Shown here in pieces: positions 11,090-22,948 of a DNA stretch of 64,000 nucleotides. The notes beneath the pieces are model-generated. The model did not search any database. It saw only the letters and a list, made by a program, of their open reading frames with translations, and was not told where the DNA came from. This DNA comes from Anthostomella pinea. Its lineage: Eukaryota > Ascomycota > Sordariomycetes > Xylariales > Xylariaceae. Position numbers and translations under genes: made by a program. The stretch spans positions 8,556,001 through 8,620,000 of the forward strand of contig CAUWAG010000003.1 in assembly GCA_963556695.1 (NCBI GenBank), in the 5' to 3' direction. Position 1 is the stretch's first letter. Each line of letters starts with the position of its first letter.

Positions 11090-11995
11090 GTTGGGGTTTC
11101 AAAGGTCTTGTGATGCTGGCAACGCGTCTTCTCAATGTGGTGAAGTTGATGATCATCGCGGATGAATATGTGTAATGTCTATAAACCACGAACATCTAAG
11201 ATACGCCTTCACCAGCTTTATACTCACAATCATTATGAGGGCGTATGATCCTCACCTCCAAGAAGACTTTCTGCGCCCGACAGACAAAACCCATGATGAT
11301 CACCTTTATTTAGACTTGCCTGTTCAGGTCCTCAAGACCTGGGCTCTGCAAGTCGCAGTCATCGTGGATGACAAGATCCCTAAACCGCTGAAGAAATGTC
11401 AGCAGTCTGCATTGCTCTTTCAGCCTGGAGCGTATAGGGAAAGCATCTTACCGACATCTGAGAAGCGGAGGGCGAACATAACGTCAGTGGCTCATTGTAA
11501 GCATGGCTTACATATTAGGGTGGGATGCATGGCAAGGGGGTGTCTTGAAACGAACACAGGCACAGTGAGACGCTGGTGTCAGCCAGAGCTGAGAAGCTTA
11601 TCGCGTAATATGAGCTTCATATTCCCACCTCGGCTTACATACACGCTGCTTCCTGCAGCCATGCTCCACTGTACGCCGCCCGCACAATCCTGCCGGAAGT
11701 TGGGAAACGGACCAAGGCAGACTCATCATCAGCCATGAAAGGATTGAAAGAGCTGCCTCGTGTCATGACGGAAGCGACGAGATGACGTCTTGGGATAAGT
11801 GCTTCAAGGCCACAATGTCTCTTACGTAAGCTGTTCGGAGTCTGTATGCTCGAGAATCATCTTCGACGGATTGTCAAGTAACACCAAGTGTCCCGGATCG
11901 GTGAGTTCAGCTAGAGGTGGTCTATTATGTCCACGCGCGTCGTGCGATTGCGCGCATGCTTGATGCTGACTGTGGCCACTACACCCTAGACCCAT
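11090..11995. other. Intergenic stretch
   Basis: This is the upstream region of the acyltransferase pseudogene. A long plus-strand open frame (11175-11738) has no family resemblance and no convincing coding character. Confidence 0.45.
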
Positions 11996-12854
11996 CTAGA
12001 GATCTTTCCTCAAGCTCGCCCCTCCCATCATCTTCAACATGCGCTTCTTCTCCTCCGCATTCGGCTCGTGCCACGGCACCCCAAGGTCCTTCGAGACGTG
12101 GTCCTTGACGTAGTACTTAACATCGTACATGTCGGTGCCGTCGGGACCCTCGCCCTCGACGAAGTCGATGAAGAAGGAGGCATACATTTCCTTCTCCTCG
12201 CGCTTGCCCCTCTCAATCCGCCTCTCCATGCCGTTTATCGCCGCCGACTTGCTGGACACGCCGGGCTTAAACCAGTCGTCGACCTTCTTGTAGTCCAGCT
12301 GGAAGCCCGCCGAGTCGTACATGGGCGAGCCTCGCGCGCCCTTCTTGTGGCAGACGTGCAGGTCGTGGAACGACTGGCTCGGGTCCATATCAGTCTGCTG
12401 CTTGAAGAGCTTGTCCTTCTGCAGCGCGTTCAGGCGGCCCTTGGGCTTCTCGGGCTTGGGGATGTGGAAGCGCGCCTTGAACTCCTCCGAGAGTTCCATG
12501 TCATCCCAGCGCGGCCTAGCCTTGCGACCTGGTGTAGGGCGCGGGTCGCACAGCTAGCTGCGGTCGTAGTCGAACTCGAGGTCTGGTGTTGTCAGGCGCA
12601 GTTTTCGCCCCTCCGCGTCATCGTCACCATCTTCATCTTCATCTTTCGGCGGCCGCTTGTTCCGCGGCCTTGGTCGTCTTGGTTGTCTTGGCTCTTTTTC
12701 CCTTCTGAAGTGGCTCGACGGAGTGGTCAGACGGCCTCTTGGGTTTTGGTTTTATTGCGCTGCTCTTGCCAGACGTGCTTGCGCGTTCGTCAGCTGTGTC
12801 AGCGGGAGCTGGCGCTGACGCGCTAGAAGATGCGCCTGAGCGTGTCTGGGGCAT
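11996..12854 (-). pseudogene. Conserved fungal hypothetical protein, frameshift plus in-frame TAG
   Basis: ATG 12854 opens a basic, Ser/Ala/Lys-rich N-terminus (MPQTRSGASSSASAPAP...) that ends at a stop near 12639. A different minus-strand frame then reads through an Asp/Glu-rich linker and the block LRLTTPDLEFDYDRS, meets TAG at 12554-12556, and continues in the same frame as DPRPTPGRKARPRWDD, then MELSEEF (ATG 12499) to the stop at 11996. The C-terminal part has conserved-looking blocks (HDLHVCHKKGARGSPMYDSA, GFQLDYKKVDDWFKPG, YYVKDHVSKDLGVPW). I recall similar blocks in uncharacterised Pezizomycotina proteins; no function is known to me. The TAG falls where a Gln codon would suit, consistent with CAG to TAG. 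Starting at ATG 12499, a 167-aa product remains possible. Confidence 0.5.
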
Positions 12855-14048
12855 GGTAATGTCGCCGTCAATGAGCTCCAGGACTTGGATGACAGCAGAC
12901 CGTCTCAGGAATTCAGTGACTGATCCTGTTCAGGCGCGTCTCAGTTTTGCCAGGTTGAGTTGGGATCCAATGCTGCCGCGAGGGTGGTTTATGTACTTGA
13001 CGTGTGACGTCAATCGGAGTGACATGCCTAGACGCGAAAGCTCGCAGTGCCCCACTGGACTAATCCCCCCTGATTCTGACCCCTGAAGCTTCCTTGAGGG
13101 ACCGGGGGGTCTTTGGTTAGGCTTTTAGGAGTTTCATTAGAACATAATATTAACACAGCCGGTGGTCGGTTTATCAAGATATACATATAGCTGTTTTTTA
13201 TCTTGTTAAATACCAAGCGTCACGCTCGTGAATTCGTCCGGCCATAGATGACGAACCATGCAAGGCGTGTCGGAGTGGTGGAAGTGAGATGTGGAGCAAG
13301 GTCGGACCCTTGGCTCAATAGACGGGGAGCCTGTATCTAGATTCACTGTACATTTACCTTCTTCTGAATATACTCCGTGGTATCTTACCATTCACCTTAC
13401 GGTCTCTTCAAATCGCGTGGTCAATGCACTCTTCGTTCCCTGCCTTATCGAGAGAGACATTGGGCTGGCTTGGTAGGCTGCCTATCGAATGGCTCCCCTA
13501 TCGGAAGTGAACGAGGAACGTCTCCTCACTTCTCTCCTCTCCCCTGCAGCCGCGATGATCAATCCCGGAGACGGGAGAGCAGGCTCGAACTTCTTCAGCA
13601 TAATGTCGATCATCGCAGACACCATTCCAGCAATCCAAGCTGAGCCATTCGCGGTCGACGTGATCATCGATTTCGCCATTTCCGCAATCATCGAATACGA
13701 TCTCTGACCGAATGCCATCATCATCTCCTTTGCAACATTGCAAAAATCCAGGATGGTGTGAGAGTCTAGTGTGGAGTGTGAGAAGGGAAGAATGGCAATG
13801 CTGATGATGAATGTAGCTCCGGCGGTCACAATGCTCTGCGTGCGGTTGGTCTAGCTTGTGGACAACCTGTAGAGAACGCCGTGTTCGCTCATTCAACTTC
13901 CCTCTCCCTACTCAAGCAGTCCCCGTGAATCCAGAGCATCCCGAAGAGCTCACGGTCACGTTCCAGCCGGACCCGTGCGAGAAGTAGCTCTGGCAGCGAT
14001 GACTCGCAAAGGTGTACTACACAACTGCGATGCCATCAGCGACCTCGC
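12855..14048. other. Stretch without a supported gene
   Basis: A minus-strand open frame (13829-13482, 115 codons) has a hydrophobic N-terminus (AGATFIISIAILPF) but no ATG at its start, so it may be an exon of a small secreted protein or chance. No splice partner was found. Confidence 0.35.
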
Positions 14049-14534
14049 CTACATCCGAAACGCGGTCAACGCCCCACCATATTTCCTGGGACGCCTAAAA
14101 CATCTCCAAGTTGTAGCGTTCGACGATTGCCGAATTGCCGAATTGCCTCGGACACGGAGCACGCGGCTTCTGCCGTCGGCTGGCTCCTCGCTTGTTGGGA
14201 TCCTGTTCCACACAACCCGTGGGATCGTGCCTTGGACCTTGAAGTTTCCAGCCTGGGCATCCTGGAAAACCTTGTCTGCCGCCTGGCGGGTGAAGAACAC
14301 CACTTTCGCGGCGCTGATGACGGGGTTCAGAGCAGCCGGTGGGTTCAGGTGGCAGTGTCGGATTCCGCCAGCCTTACGAATAGCCTTGAAGAAGCTATTG
14401 TACGTGACGTCGTACGGAAGACCTGTAACGTAGAGCGATGTGTTCTTATCCTCCGGGATCGCCTCACCATCGCTGGCGCTGTGCTTGGTCACGCCTCGGT
14501 AATTCATCGTCTTCTCCTGCGCGTAGAGATCCAT
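14049..14534 (-). pseudogene. RRM-like RNA-binding protein fragment, frameshifted by an 8-bp tandem duplication
   Basis: From ATG 14534 the frame encodes about 130 plausible residues. The section SLYVTGLPYDVTYNSFFKAI...AAKVVFFTRQAA resembles the RNP2, helix and RNP1-like strand of an RRM fold seen in fungal proteins of this type, then SRVLRVRG begins a second, RRM-like strand. Exactly there CGAATTGC is duplicated in tandem on the + strand (14131-14138 and 14139-14146). Leaving out one copy would allow ...NSAIVERYNLEMF before a stop codon, so the gene is probably decayed further downstream. A good intron (GTAAGC..TTCACAG) sits immediately before ATG 14534, so upstream transcript includes the repeat at 14563-14736. 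RNA targets are unknown. Confidence 0.5.
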
Positions 14535-14562
14535 CTGTGAAGTTCGTCAGTATTTTGGAAAA

Positions 14563-14736
14563 CCGGGGTGTACGATGGCTTGCTTACCTTTCGAAGATGT
14601 GATCGTGTGGGGTGGTGAAACTTGGGTTGCACGACGGATTGTTCAACTTTCGAAGAGGTGGTCGATTGGGTGTTGAAGCTTGGGGTCCACGAAACTTGTT
14701 TACCGTTCGAGAAGGTGGTCGAGTGGGTTGGTGAAG
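14563..14736 (-). repeat. Three tandem 58-bp repeats spanning leader and intron of the RRM-like gene
   Basis: Units 14563-14620, 14621-14678 and 14679-14736 are each 58 bp and align without large gaps. Each unit on the minus strand holds a TTCACCACCC-like segment, a TTCGAA(A/C)G core and a G(T)AA(G/A)CAAG-like segment. In two of the three units the last segment is a splice-donor-like GTAAGC or GTAAAC; the GTAAGC of the promoter-distal unit is the likely donor of the leader intron. Confidence 0.8.
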
Positions 14737-14803
14737 CACTGGTAAAGGCTAGGTGGTGGTGATTGAACTTTATGGAGCTGCGCAGAGCTTGATAGACCTG
14801 CAA

Positions 14804-15819
14804 GCCGCCCCGGCTGGCACAATAGGGTGTTTGCTAAGATGTTCGCCGGCGTGCCGGACGGAGATGCCGCGTATCTCAGTTGTAGCACAATACGTGTTTA
14901 AGAAAACCTCGTGAGAATCTCATGCGTCAAGCGCAGAGAGTGTCATGCACGAGGATGGTTGAGTTGTGATCCGCTGCGTGCACCAGCGAGGAGGGTGATT
15001 TCTTGAAAGTCAGGCAACTATAAATTTATATTGTGTGAAGTTTAGAGATTTAGATGGGATGGACGTGGTTCGGTATCTTGGCTATAGTTCCCTGCAGGAG
15101 AATTTGGCTAAATATAGCCTTCGTGGTTTTGATCTAGTAGATTATGAAATGGTATCGATTATGTGAAATCAATGCAGCCTCTGCCGCAACCTTAAAGGAA
15201 AGAAACCACGAAGCTAGCTAGGTGCGATCTAGTATTTATAGGGGTTGACCCCTAGAGCTATGGGGCTGTCATCTACCTAGGTAGTGCCGTGACACATACA
15301 CCCTGCTGACTGGCAGTGAGCCGACGTCAAGGCTGCTGAAAGGGGTGCCATCCCCAAGCCCAAGCTAGCGGAAAAGGTTGATGCACGAAGCACTACAGAT
15401 CATGAGTTACAAGATGCAGAGAAGTTTGTTGGATTTTTTGATGAACTATCCTGAAGGGTTCCCATGCATTCTTCAAAAGCAGTCCAGATTTCTCTCTTGT
15501 AGTTCATCTAGTCAGGAATAGTGCCGACCGACGGGGTTCTCTGTCAACCTCCTACTCAGCTTCCAACTGCCAGGAACCATCACATGGATTAATCTGCACT
15601 GGACAACTACTGCGTCCCCACCGAGAAACAATCACCCTCTTGCAAGACTGTTGTGCCCAAGACCCCGCGGACCTGTATCTCGCTTCCACGCTGTTCGAGA
15701 ACAGCTCGGAAACCGGCAACTATGTCCAAGGCGTCTCTCACCTCAGGTTCCCACCAATTCGAATCCTCCTCCCTCACTGCCTTGGGATTACCTGATCCGT
15801 TGGAGAGGACATCTCGATT
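14804..15819. other. Intergenic stretch with one copy of the island-border repeat
   Basis: No gene is supported. It contains the repeat copy at 15210-15294. An 11-bp inverted pair (CTTCGTGGTTT at about 15119 and AAACCACGAAG at about 15203) lies next to it. Confidence 0.5.
15210..15294 (+). repeat. Copy of the border repeat found at the AT-rich island
   Basis: The sequence begins GAAGCTAGCTAGG, passes through TATTTATAGGGGTTGACCCC and GAGCTATGGGGCTG, and ends TAGTGCCGTGACA. The same order of blocks is found at 46796-46876 and 38642-38722 in this orientation and at 38070-38141 in the opposite one. This copy is GC-normal and solitary. Confidence 0.75.
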
Positions 15820-16548
15820 TCACTTGCCCAGTGTTTCCTTTGGGTTGGGCGAAAAATAGTAGCCGTCCCGTGGTAGCGCTTGAAGAGGAGTCATGTAGTC
15901 GTAATCCTTCAGCTCGTCGGGGGCCATTTTGAATACGCCAGTGATGGTGAGCGTGAGCTCTTGCAGGTTGGCGAATATTGGAAGGAAGGCTTGGAGCCAT
16001 CGGGAGATTTGGCTTTCTGTTTTCGCAGGGTCAGCGGATAGGCGAGTAGAGAAGTTGTCGAGATTGAGACCAAGTTTGACAATCTTGCTCCAGGGAGCCT
16101 GGGGTGAGAATGGGAATTTTGCCTCTTGTGAGTCCTTCATATCTTCAAAATACACCATGTCTCTGCTCCAATCGATCGCGAATTGTCTCCCAAAGCTCTC
16201 TCTTATTTTCATCGTGAGGCCAAGCCAGTTTTCTATGTTGCAGTTCTTGTACTCAGCGCGCGACAGGAAGATTGGAAAATCATGTCCATGGATGACATCA
16301 TAGCGTTTCAAGCCAACTATGCGCGACTCCGACCTGGTGTGTAGGAGCGCGAGACGCTGGCGCTGATGGTTGCTTATGGTTTTGTGCCACTTTTCGGAAA
16401 TCAGGAAGCTCATGAGGTGATTCCACATTCCAATGGGATGCTTCAAGTGTAGACGCATTGGGCCGGTATCGCATGCTATGTCCCAAACCATGCATCGAAG
16501 CTCCATGGGCAGGTGAGGGAATTGGTGGAAGGTCGAAGGGACGGCCAT
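15820..16548 (-). CDS. 2EXR domain-containing protein
   Basis: Single-exon gene of 242 aa from ATG 16548. Residues about 7-22 (FHQFPHLPMELRCMVW) match the start of the fungal 2EXR domain (F..LP.E+R..+W), an expanded family of unknown function distantly like F-box helices. A mid-section LLHTRSESRIVGLKRYD matches the second conserved block. The C-terminal half is hydrophilic, with short Leu-rich segments (NLQELTLTITGVF) reminiscent of leucine-rich-repeat-like ends. The frame is open upstream without another ATG. It appears intact. A related gene lies at 22949-24535. Confidence 0.7.
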   Translation of the reverse strand: MAVPSTFHQFPHLPMELRCMVWDIACDTGPMRLHLKHPIGMWNHLMSFLISEKWHKTISNHQRQRLALLHTRSESRIVGLKRYDVIHGHDFPIFLSRAEYKNCNIENWLGLTMKIRESFGRQFAIDWSRDMVYFEDMKDSQEAKFPFSPQAPWSKIVKLGLNLDNFSTRLSADPAKTESQISRWLQAFLPIFANLQELTLTITGVFKMAPDELKDYDYMTPLQALPRDGYYFSPNPKETLGK

Positions 16549-16875
16549 GGTGGTGCTCTGGGTCTGTCGGGGGCTGCGGAAGTTGCTGTTCTGAAGAAGG
16601 CAGTTGGTCAAGTCAAGAAACACAGGCACTGCCAGCAGGTTCAATAGTTAGGGATGCTTCGGAAAACATAACTAACCTGAACGCCACCCGGCTAGCAAGC
16701 TCCTCACTGCAACGGAATCAGCCAACTTTCCGTGCCGGACGCCAAAGCTGTGCTCGCTGCTGACAATGTTGGAAGGCGCGTCGTCGACTGGATGGGGAAA
16801 CCCATCGTCTGGCACCAGATCGAGGGCAATCATCCCGAAAACCTGTTCGTCTCCTATTTGACTTAGCTTATACAT

Positions 16876-17523
16876 ATGGGCGTCCCGCTGATACTTCTTT
16901 ACAGTACTCTTATGGAACTTCTTGCAGACGTCTTAGTTGGTGCCGGTCACTTAAACGTGATTGAAGCATTGATTCGTCATGTTCCGACAAACGTTCGAAA
17001 GCTTCGAATAGACATGAAAGGTCCAATGCCACTCCGCAGGATCGTTTAAAAACTTATGCAGTGGAAAGGATACTTTCTGGCAGCAACATTACAGGCACAG
17101 GTGCGGTGGCACCCAGAAGGCTTTGCCGACGGCGCCTACGACTTCTTTTCCGATCTTTCAGATGAACACGAAGCACCCATTGGACCACATGGGCCAAGTC
17201 CCCTCAGATATGTTCCATTGGTGTAATCAGCTATGCGACTAAGGAGAATACGCATGAGTGGTGCCTCAGCAACTGCTCAAAGCTATGAGCGCGGTCTTGA
17301 ATGCGCATTACGGCACGGAGGCAGCTTTTATGCGACCATAGACCGAATTATCGCAATGATTGCACATGACTTTGATCATCCAGCTCGAACTTGTTTCCTG
17401 GAAGACAAGGTGGCACAGTCGAAATACTTCCGTGCCATCAGCTTCCGAGCTGCTACAATATTACACCGACAAGGTCGCCATTCTGAGGCCAGGTGGGTGC
17501 AAGCTTTTATGCATGAGATATAG
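16876..17523 (+). pseudogene. Unrecognised coding-like frame interrupted by two stops
   Basis: One reading frame stays protein-like from ATG 16876 to 17523 but is cut by TAA at 17046-17048 and TAA at 17224-17226. Segments include LMELLADVLVGAGHLNVIEA, VRWHPEGFADGAYDFFSDL and LECALRHGGSFYATIDRI. No family is recognised. Introns covering the two stops are conceivable but no convincing donor/acceptor pairs were seen. It sits divergent to the 2EXR gene. Confidence 0.25.
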
Positions 17524-19218
17524 GGAGATGGCGCCAAATTCTGGGCGAACAACGTTTCTCCCTTCAATGGCAAAACAAGGGAGGAAATAAGGTTGCATAA
17601 GGAGATGGAAGAGAAGAGATACTACGAAAGAAACCAAACTCGTGCGCCCTGACGCGGCCTGGATCCCTGGCTATCGGGATTGTATTGAGTGTGATAGGTT
17701 GATTATCACCATCCGCAGTTGCAGACCTGACCTTAACTTCAACTGATGTGATAAATGGCGTTGTGCTCCTAATAAGCAGCTGATGATGGACTCCCTGGGG
17801 GACGCCGATTTCCTTGTGGAGTGGACGGCCTCCAGAGTCTTCAAGCTCATCCGTAACGGGCCAAAAGCACCTTGGGACGAATAATGTAAGCTGCTTCAGG
17901 CTGCTGAAGATGAGCAGTTACACAATGAGCCACACGGCGACCGGTCGTCTGTATTCGGAGGTGCACCCTCCGCATCAATCCTAGAACCAGGCCCAAGGCA
18001 TCTATACCGTCCCTCACAACCTTATGCTATGAAGCTCCTGCCTTGGCGATGAAGTCTCTAGGGGGCATTGGAAAGGGGGCTTTCTGCAAAGAAGAGCGTG
18101 CCTTCCTCCCACTCGCTTGCAAAATACAAGACATGGGCTTCCGGCAGCTAGTGCCTCCCGTCCACCGGATTGTCGTGAACTCTGGCGTGAAACACTGGAG
18201 TCAACCTCACTCCCAGGCACGCACACTAGTCAAGTCCAAAAGCAAGCGCATCGAGACATCCATGTCCCAAGAGTCGAACCTTGCGGCGAACAAGCCGTGC
18301 GATCGGGCCCTCTTGAGCGTGTGCCACCACTCCGCGTGGGCAGCACCCCCAGGATTGCGGTACTGCCAGGGGTTAAGCCCCTTGTAACGATAACCTGGGT
18401 ATTTACAATGCAAGTGTGTCCTCGAAGGCGCTAGTAATAAAATGGTATTCGTGTTTTGATAAGGCTAAAGAGGGAGATAACCAACCAGTAGTTAGTCTCT
18501 AAGGCCGAGCCTACTAGTCTACCTCTGCGACTAATATTTCAAAGCCAAAGTCAAAGCTAGGCTGGAGCCCGTGTGCCGGGTTGGAAAACGGTGCGTTCGT
18601 GCCGTGTCATGCGATCTTGTGCAGAGGGAACTGGCCACTACTGTAGTGGCGGTTCTGGGCCAACCAAGAAGGAGCTGTCAGCAGAGTGAGTCAGATCAAG
18701 CTTCCAATCGATGGCAAGCTGTCGAGTAGTACCTCGCTACAGATGCTAGTTGCGAGTAGGAGCATGCGCCGCTCGTGCCGCTCCGCCTTGGTGAAGAAGA
18801 GGGGGATAACTCAGCTTGGCAGTAAGTGATCTTGTAGCGGGTCAAGGCGATATATCTGGATTCCGCGACAACATGAAGGAGGGAGACCCGAAGGCGCTGG
18901 GGCTTGCAATGGGGGTGTGCTACATTCTGTGGTACCAAGAACATCTCACTTCCATACATGTAGGTCCACGAGGGTCATGTCTTGGGTGTCCCCACTGGAC
19001 AAGCCAAGGTGCAGTCGCATGGGGAAGGGGAGGAGATGTGGGGGGCAGACAGTTTCAGTATCTGAACTTGAGTCTTTTGATTAGAGTCCCTAGTAGGGAG
19101 ACGTTGTCTTTCGAAGGGGCACAAACCTCCCTGTCATATTATTTTTCGCTTCTATATCTATATCTAGATCTAGTCTATATTGTCTTCTATGTCATCATCT
19201 ATATGCATGCAACAGGTC
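17524..19218. other. Gene-poor stretch
   Basis: No supported gene, RNA or clear repeat. Open frames on both strands are short and featureless. Confidence 0.45.
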
Positions 19219-20965
19219 TCATAATGGCGAGTCAATTTCAGATCCCTTCAAGTTCTCTTGGTGAACGGTATCACTCTTGACACGTGAACGGAACTGCTGC
19301 TCCTCCTCCTGGAGTTGTGCTTTCAGCGCCTTATTTGCGCGCCAGACAGGCTTGATCTCAAACAGTCTGTCGATCTGCTCGAGCGGGACGCCGCTAGTCT
19401 CCGGGATAAGGAAGAAGGCGAAGAAGAAGGCGAGGAACGAAAGCGATGCGAAAAAGAAGTATACGCCGTATCCCATGCTTGCGAACATCTGCTCCGTGAA
19501 ACGCGAAACCAGGAAGTTGAACAGCCAGTTGCTGGCAGTGGTGATCCCACTAGCGAGAGAGCGGAAGTTTGGATCGAAGAATTCCTGGAGACACGGTCAG
19601 TCACTTACTTGGCCAGGCTGCGAACTCGATGGCTGTTGGAGTTAAGAAGTGGAAACTCACGGAATTGATGACCCAAGGGGTACCGTTCCATGTAGGAGTG
19701 TAAACAGCTGTCCACAGATAGAAGAAGAAAACGGCTGCGGTACCACTACTGGTCAAGTGGTCGGTAGGATTCTTCGTAGGCTCGGCCACGCAGACATAGG
19801 CACCGATGATCCACATGCAAACGGACCCAGTGACCGCACCGATAAGCAAAAGCTTTCGCCTTCCAAGCTGGTCAACCAAGAACAGAAGCCAGATGAAAGT
19901 CATGACAGCCTTGACGACACCGAAGATACCGGTCATCAGGTTCACCGTGTTGCCGTCGATGCCAAGGCTCCTGAATATCGTCGGAGAATAGTAGTTGATC
20001 GCGTTGATTCCGGAACCGTTCTGCCAGAAGAAAAGCATGCAGCCGAGGAACAGCCGCCATTGCAGATATGGGCGAGCACCAAGTGCCTTGAATGGCTGCC
20101 AGAACCCGAAACCGACAGTCGACTTCTGCATCTCGTAGATCTTGTCAATTCCGGCAATCTCCTCGGTGATGTACATATCGGAAGGTTCCAGTTGACGAAT
20201 CCAGCACAGGTTGTCCATCGCCTTCCTGCGTTGATCCTTGAGGAAGAGCCATCGCGGAGACTCTCGAATCCATAAAGAGCCAAGCAGGAGAAGGCCGGAA
20301 GGGATCAGCTGAACGGCAAACGGGATAACCCATTGCTCGTGGCTTGCTGGCATGGTTGTTTCGATACCGTAGTTGATCCAGAAACCAACCAGGCCACCAA
20401 TCTGCCAGCCAAGTTCGTAAAGCCCGACAAGACGACCACGAATAGCTGGGGGTGCCAATTCTGAGATATAGACGGGGATAATGTTCTACAAATCGTCATC
20501 GTTAGCGTAAAGCAGTTCTTGCGCTGTGGTCGTGCAACTCACGGATGCAACTCCAGTGCCCAAGCCCGTCAGAACACGTCCAGCATAAAGTAGTCCCAAG
20601 CCGCGAGACCCATTGGCGCCACATGTCAAACCGGCTCCGACGGAGAACACAGTTGCACCGATACTCAGACAGACCTTGCGTCCAATGAAGTGACTTATAC
20701 AGTACGTGCCCAGGGCGCCAAAGAAAGCCCCAGCAACAAAGATGGACACGATGTTCTCGCTGACTTCGTTCTTCTCGGCCGTGGTCTTCGTGGCGAGGCC
20801 GAACTCATCCTGGAAAGACTCAAGGCCGATAGTTGTGCCAATGAAGGCACTCGTGTATCCGATCATGCAGGACCCGCATGATGCTATGATGGCGAGCACG
20901 TAGACGCGCCAGTTGTAGACCGATGGGGGCGTCGGTCGCTCTTCGACGACTTTTAGAATACCCAT
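19219..20965 (-). CDS. Quinate permease-like major facilitator (sugar porter family)
   Basis: Three exons (20965-20543, 20485-19661, 19584-19219) give 537 aa; introns of 57 and 76 bp have GTGAGT donors. The exon joins restore family sequence (GVAS/NIIPVYISELAPPAIRGR and WVINS/EFFDPNFRSL). Sugar-porter signatures are visible: LYAGRVLTGLGTGVAS, PPAIRGRLVGLYELGWQIGG, RESPRWL, FWQNGSGINAINYYSP, VDQLGRRKLLLIG and PETSGVPLEQIDRLFE, with about 12 membrane segments. Block order, length and wording are closest to quinate permeases (qa-y/qutD) known to me, so it probably imports quinate/shikimate or a related sugar acid at the plasma membrane with protons. No other quinate-pathway gene is visible beside it, so the substrate is inference. 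Confidence 0.85.
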
Positions 20966-22948
20966 GACCGACGATGTCGACAGCCGGAACGATGGGTTTG
21001 TGTTGGTTGTGAAGGTCTGAGAGGATGAGCGGTCGAAGGGGGTGAGCGGTCGAGGATGAAAGGGAACGAGAAAGGCAAAACAAAGTCGAAGACCCTTGGC
21101 ACCCTTATGCCGGGCTGGCCAGCCTGGCCCGAACGCGCCCTAAAATATCTCCTCTCGATCGGAGTAATCGGAGCCTCCACAACGCGTACATCTCTTACTC
21201 CATACTCCGGGGCAAGCAATCTGGGGCTCTCAAGAATTTGGGGGACGTGGGTATAATGGAGTATGCAATCACCAAATCAAGATGATTGATTATGAAGCTG
21301 GACTCCGTTCTGTCCATCCAGGAAGTTCCTGATTCCTGAAATGATATCACTGATCCACCTAGGGTAGCATCACTGGGGCGGAATCTCTGGCCGGGGTTGT
21401 GTTTATCCCCGTGGAGACGGGCGGCCCGGCCGGCACAGCGAATCGAGCGAGTTAGTTTCAGGGGAGCCTCACCAAGACGAAGCACAGAAGCCATTGCCAT
21501 TGGCGATGTGTGTAGACCAGTAGGGTCTTCCCCGCGGACATGCTCCTCCCCCTGCCTGCCTGTCTCATATCTATATGCGTCCAATTGACACATTTCCATT
21601 AGCCGGGAATGACCACAGTATTCTTCTGCCCGCAGGTACGGGGACGCGTGACATCTATCGGCGCCGATTGTGGCCGGGAGGCTGAGAACGGCCGAGCCGA
21701 GAGTCCAACGCGTTGACCCAACAAAGTCCTGAAAAAGAATTAGCCAAGGCAACATCGGCTCTAGACAGACAAGAATAAATGTAACGCCAGGTCCGACTCG
21801 GTATTCTTGGAGTTGCGGTTACCGGCGGTTACGAGTGTAGGCTTGGTATCAGGGTACTGTATAAAGTTATACTACATTGTCGTCACGTCTCGGTTGAGTG
21901 CCATCCACTATCCCGCTGGCAGCAAAGCCGAACCAATGTTTCAACGAGATCACCCCGAATGGAATGGATACGAGTTCGGTATGCGCATCTTTGGGAGCCT
22001 TGCTTGCTTCTCGTCGGCGGATGGGGTGGTGTCATGTGGGTGTTCCTGAGAGCGCTATCTCGACACCTTCAGATCCCCTGGCAACTGATCGTCGGCCGCA
22101 ACTACATGTGAAGATACTCAGGATTGCCATGGTATATAGCTTCAAATGCATCTCACCTTCAACCCTATCAAGGTTCGCACTTGGGCTTCGTCGGCTCCTG
22201 AACAATGGTTTACTGCGAGAATGCAACGTCCCGCACCCCTAATGCCGGGTGGACATTTCCGGGTAAAGAAATGGCGGCTGCTGAGGTTGAGAGGCGGATG
22301 TTGGTGCGCTGTCGGGATGTGGCGTTGATGTAGTCGCCGCGTCCGGGGGCTGTCGTTGCTGCTACTGGTGGTGGGTGGTGGTAAGTACCTAGGTAGTCAG
22401 TCAGCCCATGCTGGAGTGAGTGTCTCGATGGCTACTCGTGCATCATTTCATTTGACAGCAGGTTCAAATGACGTCAATGCTCCAGATATGACCGGCAGTC
22501 GGTGCTATGCTACAGCCCACCAGTGGGCAGAGCAGAGTCGTATTTGTAGCACTGACCCTACTCAGCCTACTGTAGTCATGGCAGCGCGAAACTGGCAGAT
22601 GTGGGTGCCAGTCCAGCCGCCCCATAACCATGATAGCCTTTGTAGTGGCTATAGATAGCTAATATCATCTTCCAATTTCTTAGCCTTTCCCCTGTCCTCA
22701 GGATGCGTCCATAGGGATGTTCAATCGCTCACCTACGACTGACTGGAAGTCCATGGCATGGCGGTGACAGGTACCGAGACCGGATGAGGTTGTTAAATAC
22801 TCGAATGTAAGTAGGTACTTAGAGTATATATCTCTTCCATTGACTTATTATGACTGGTCATAGCTCTCGTGGTCTTTTGAAACGACCGAACGAGAGCCCA
22901 ACAGGATTGGGGAAGGTCAGGCCCCTTTCCGTTCCACATCATTTCCAT
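20966..22948. other. Long intergenic stretch upstream of the transporter
   Basis: No supported gene. A weak match to a quinate-activator site lies at 21393-21408. A 186-codon minus-strand open frame (21755-21195) has no family features. Confidence 0.4.
21393..21408. promoter_or_regulatory. Candidate quinate-activator (QA-1F/QutA-like) site
   Basis: GGGGTTGTGTTTATCC matches 13 of 16 positions of the consensus GGRTAARYRYTTATCC as I recall it, about 430 bp upstream of the transporter ATG. A single half-degenerate match is weak evidence. Confidence 0.2.
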
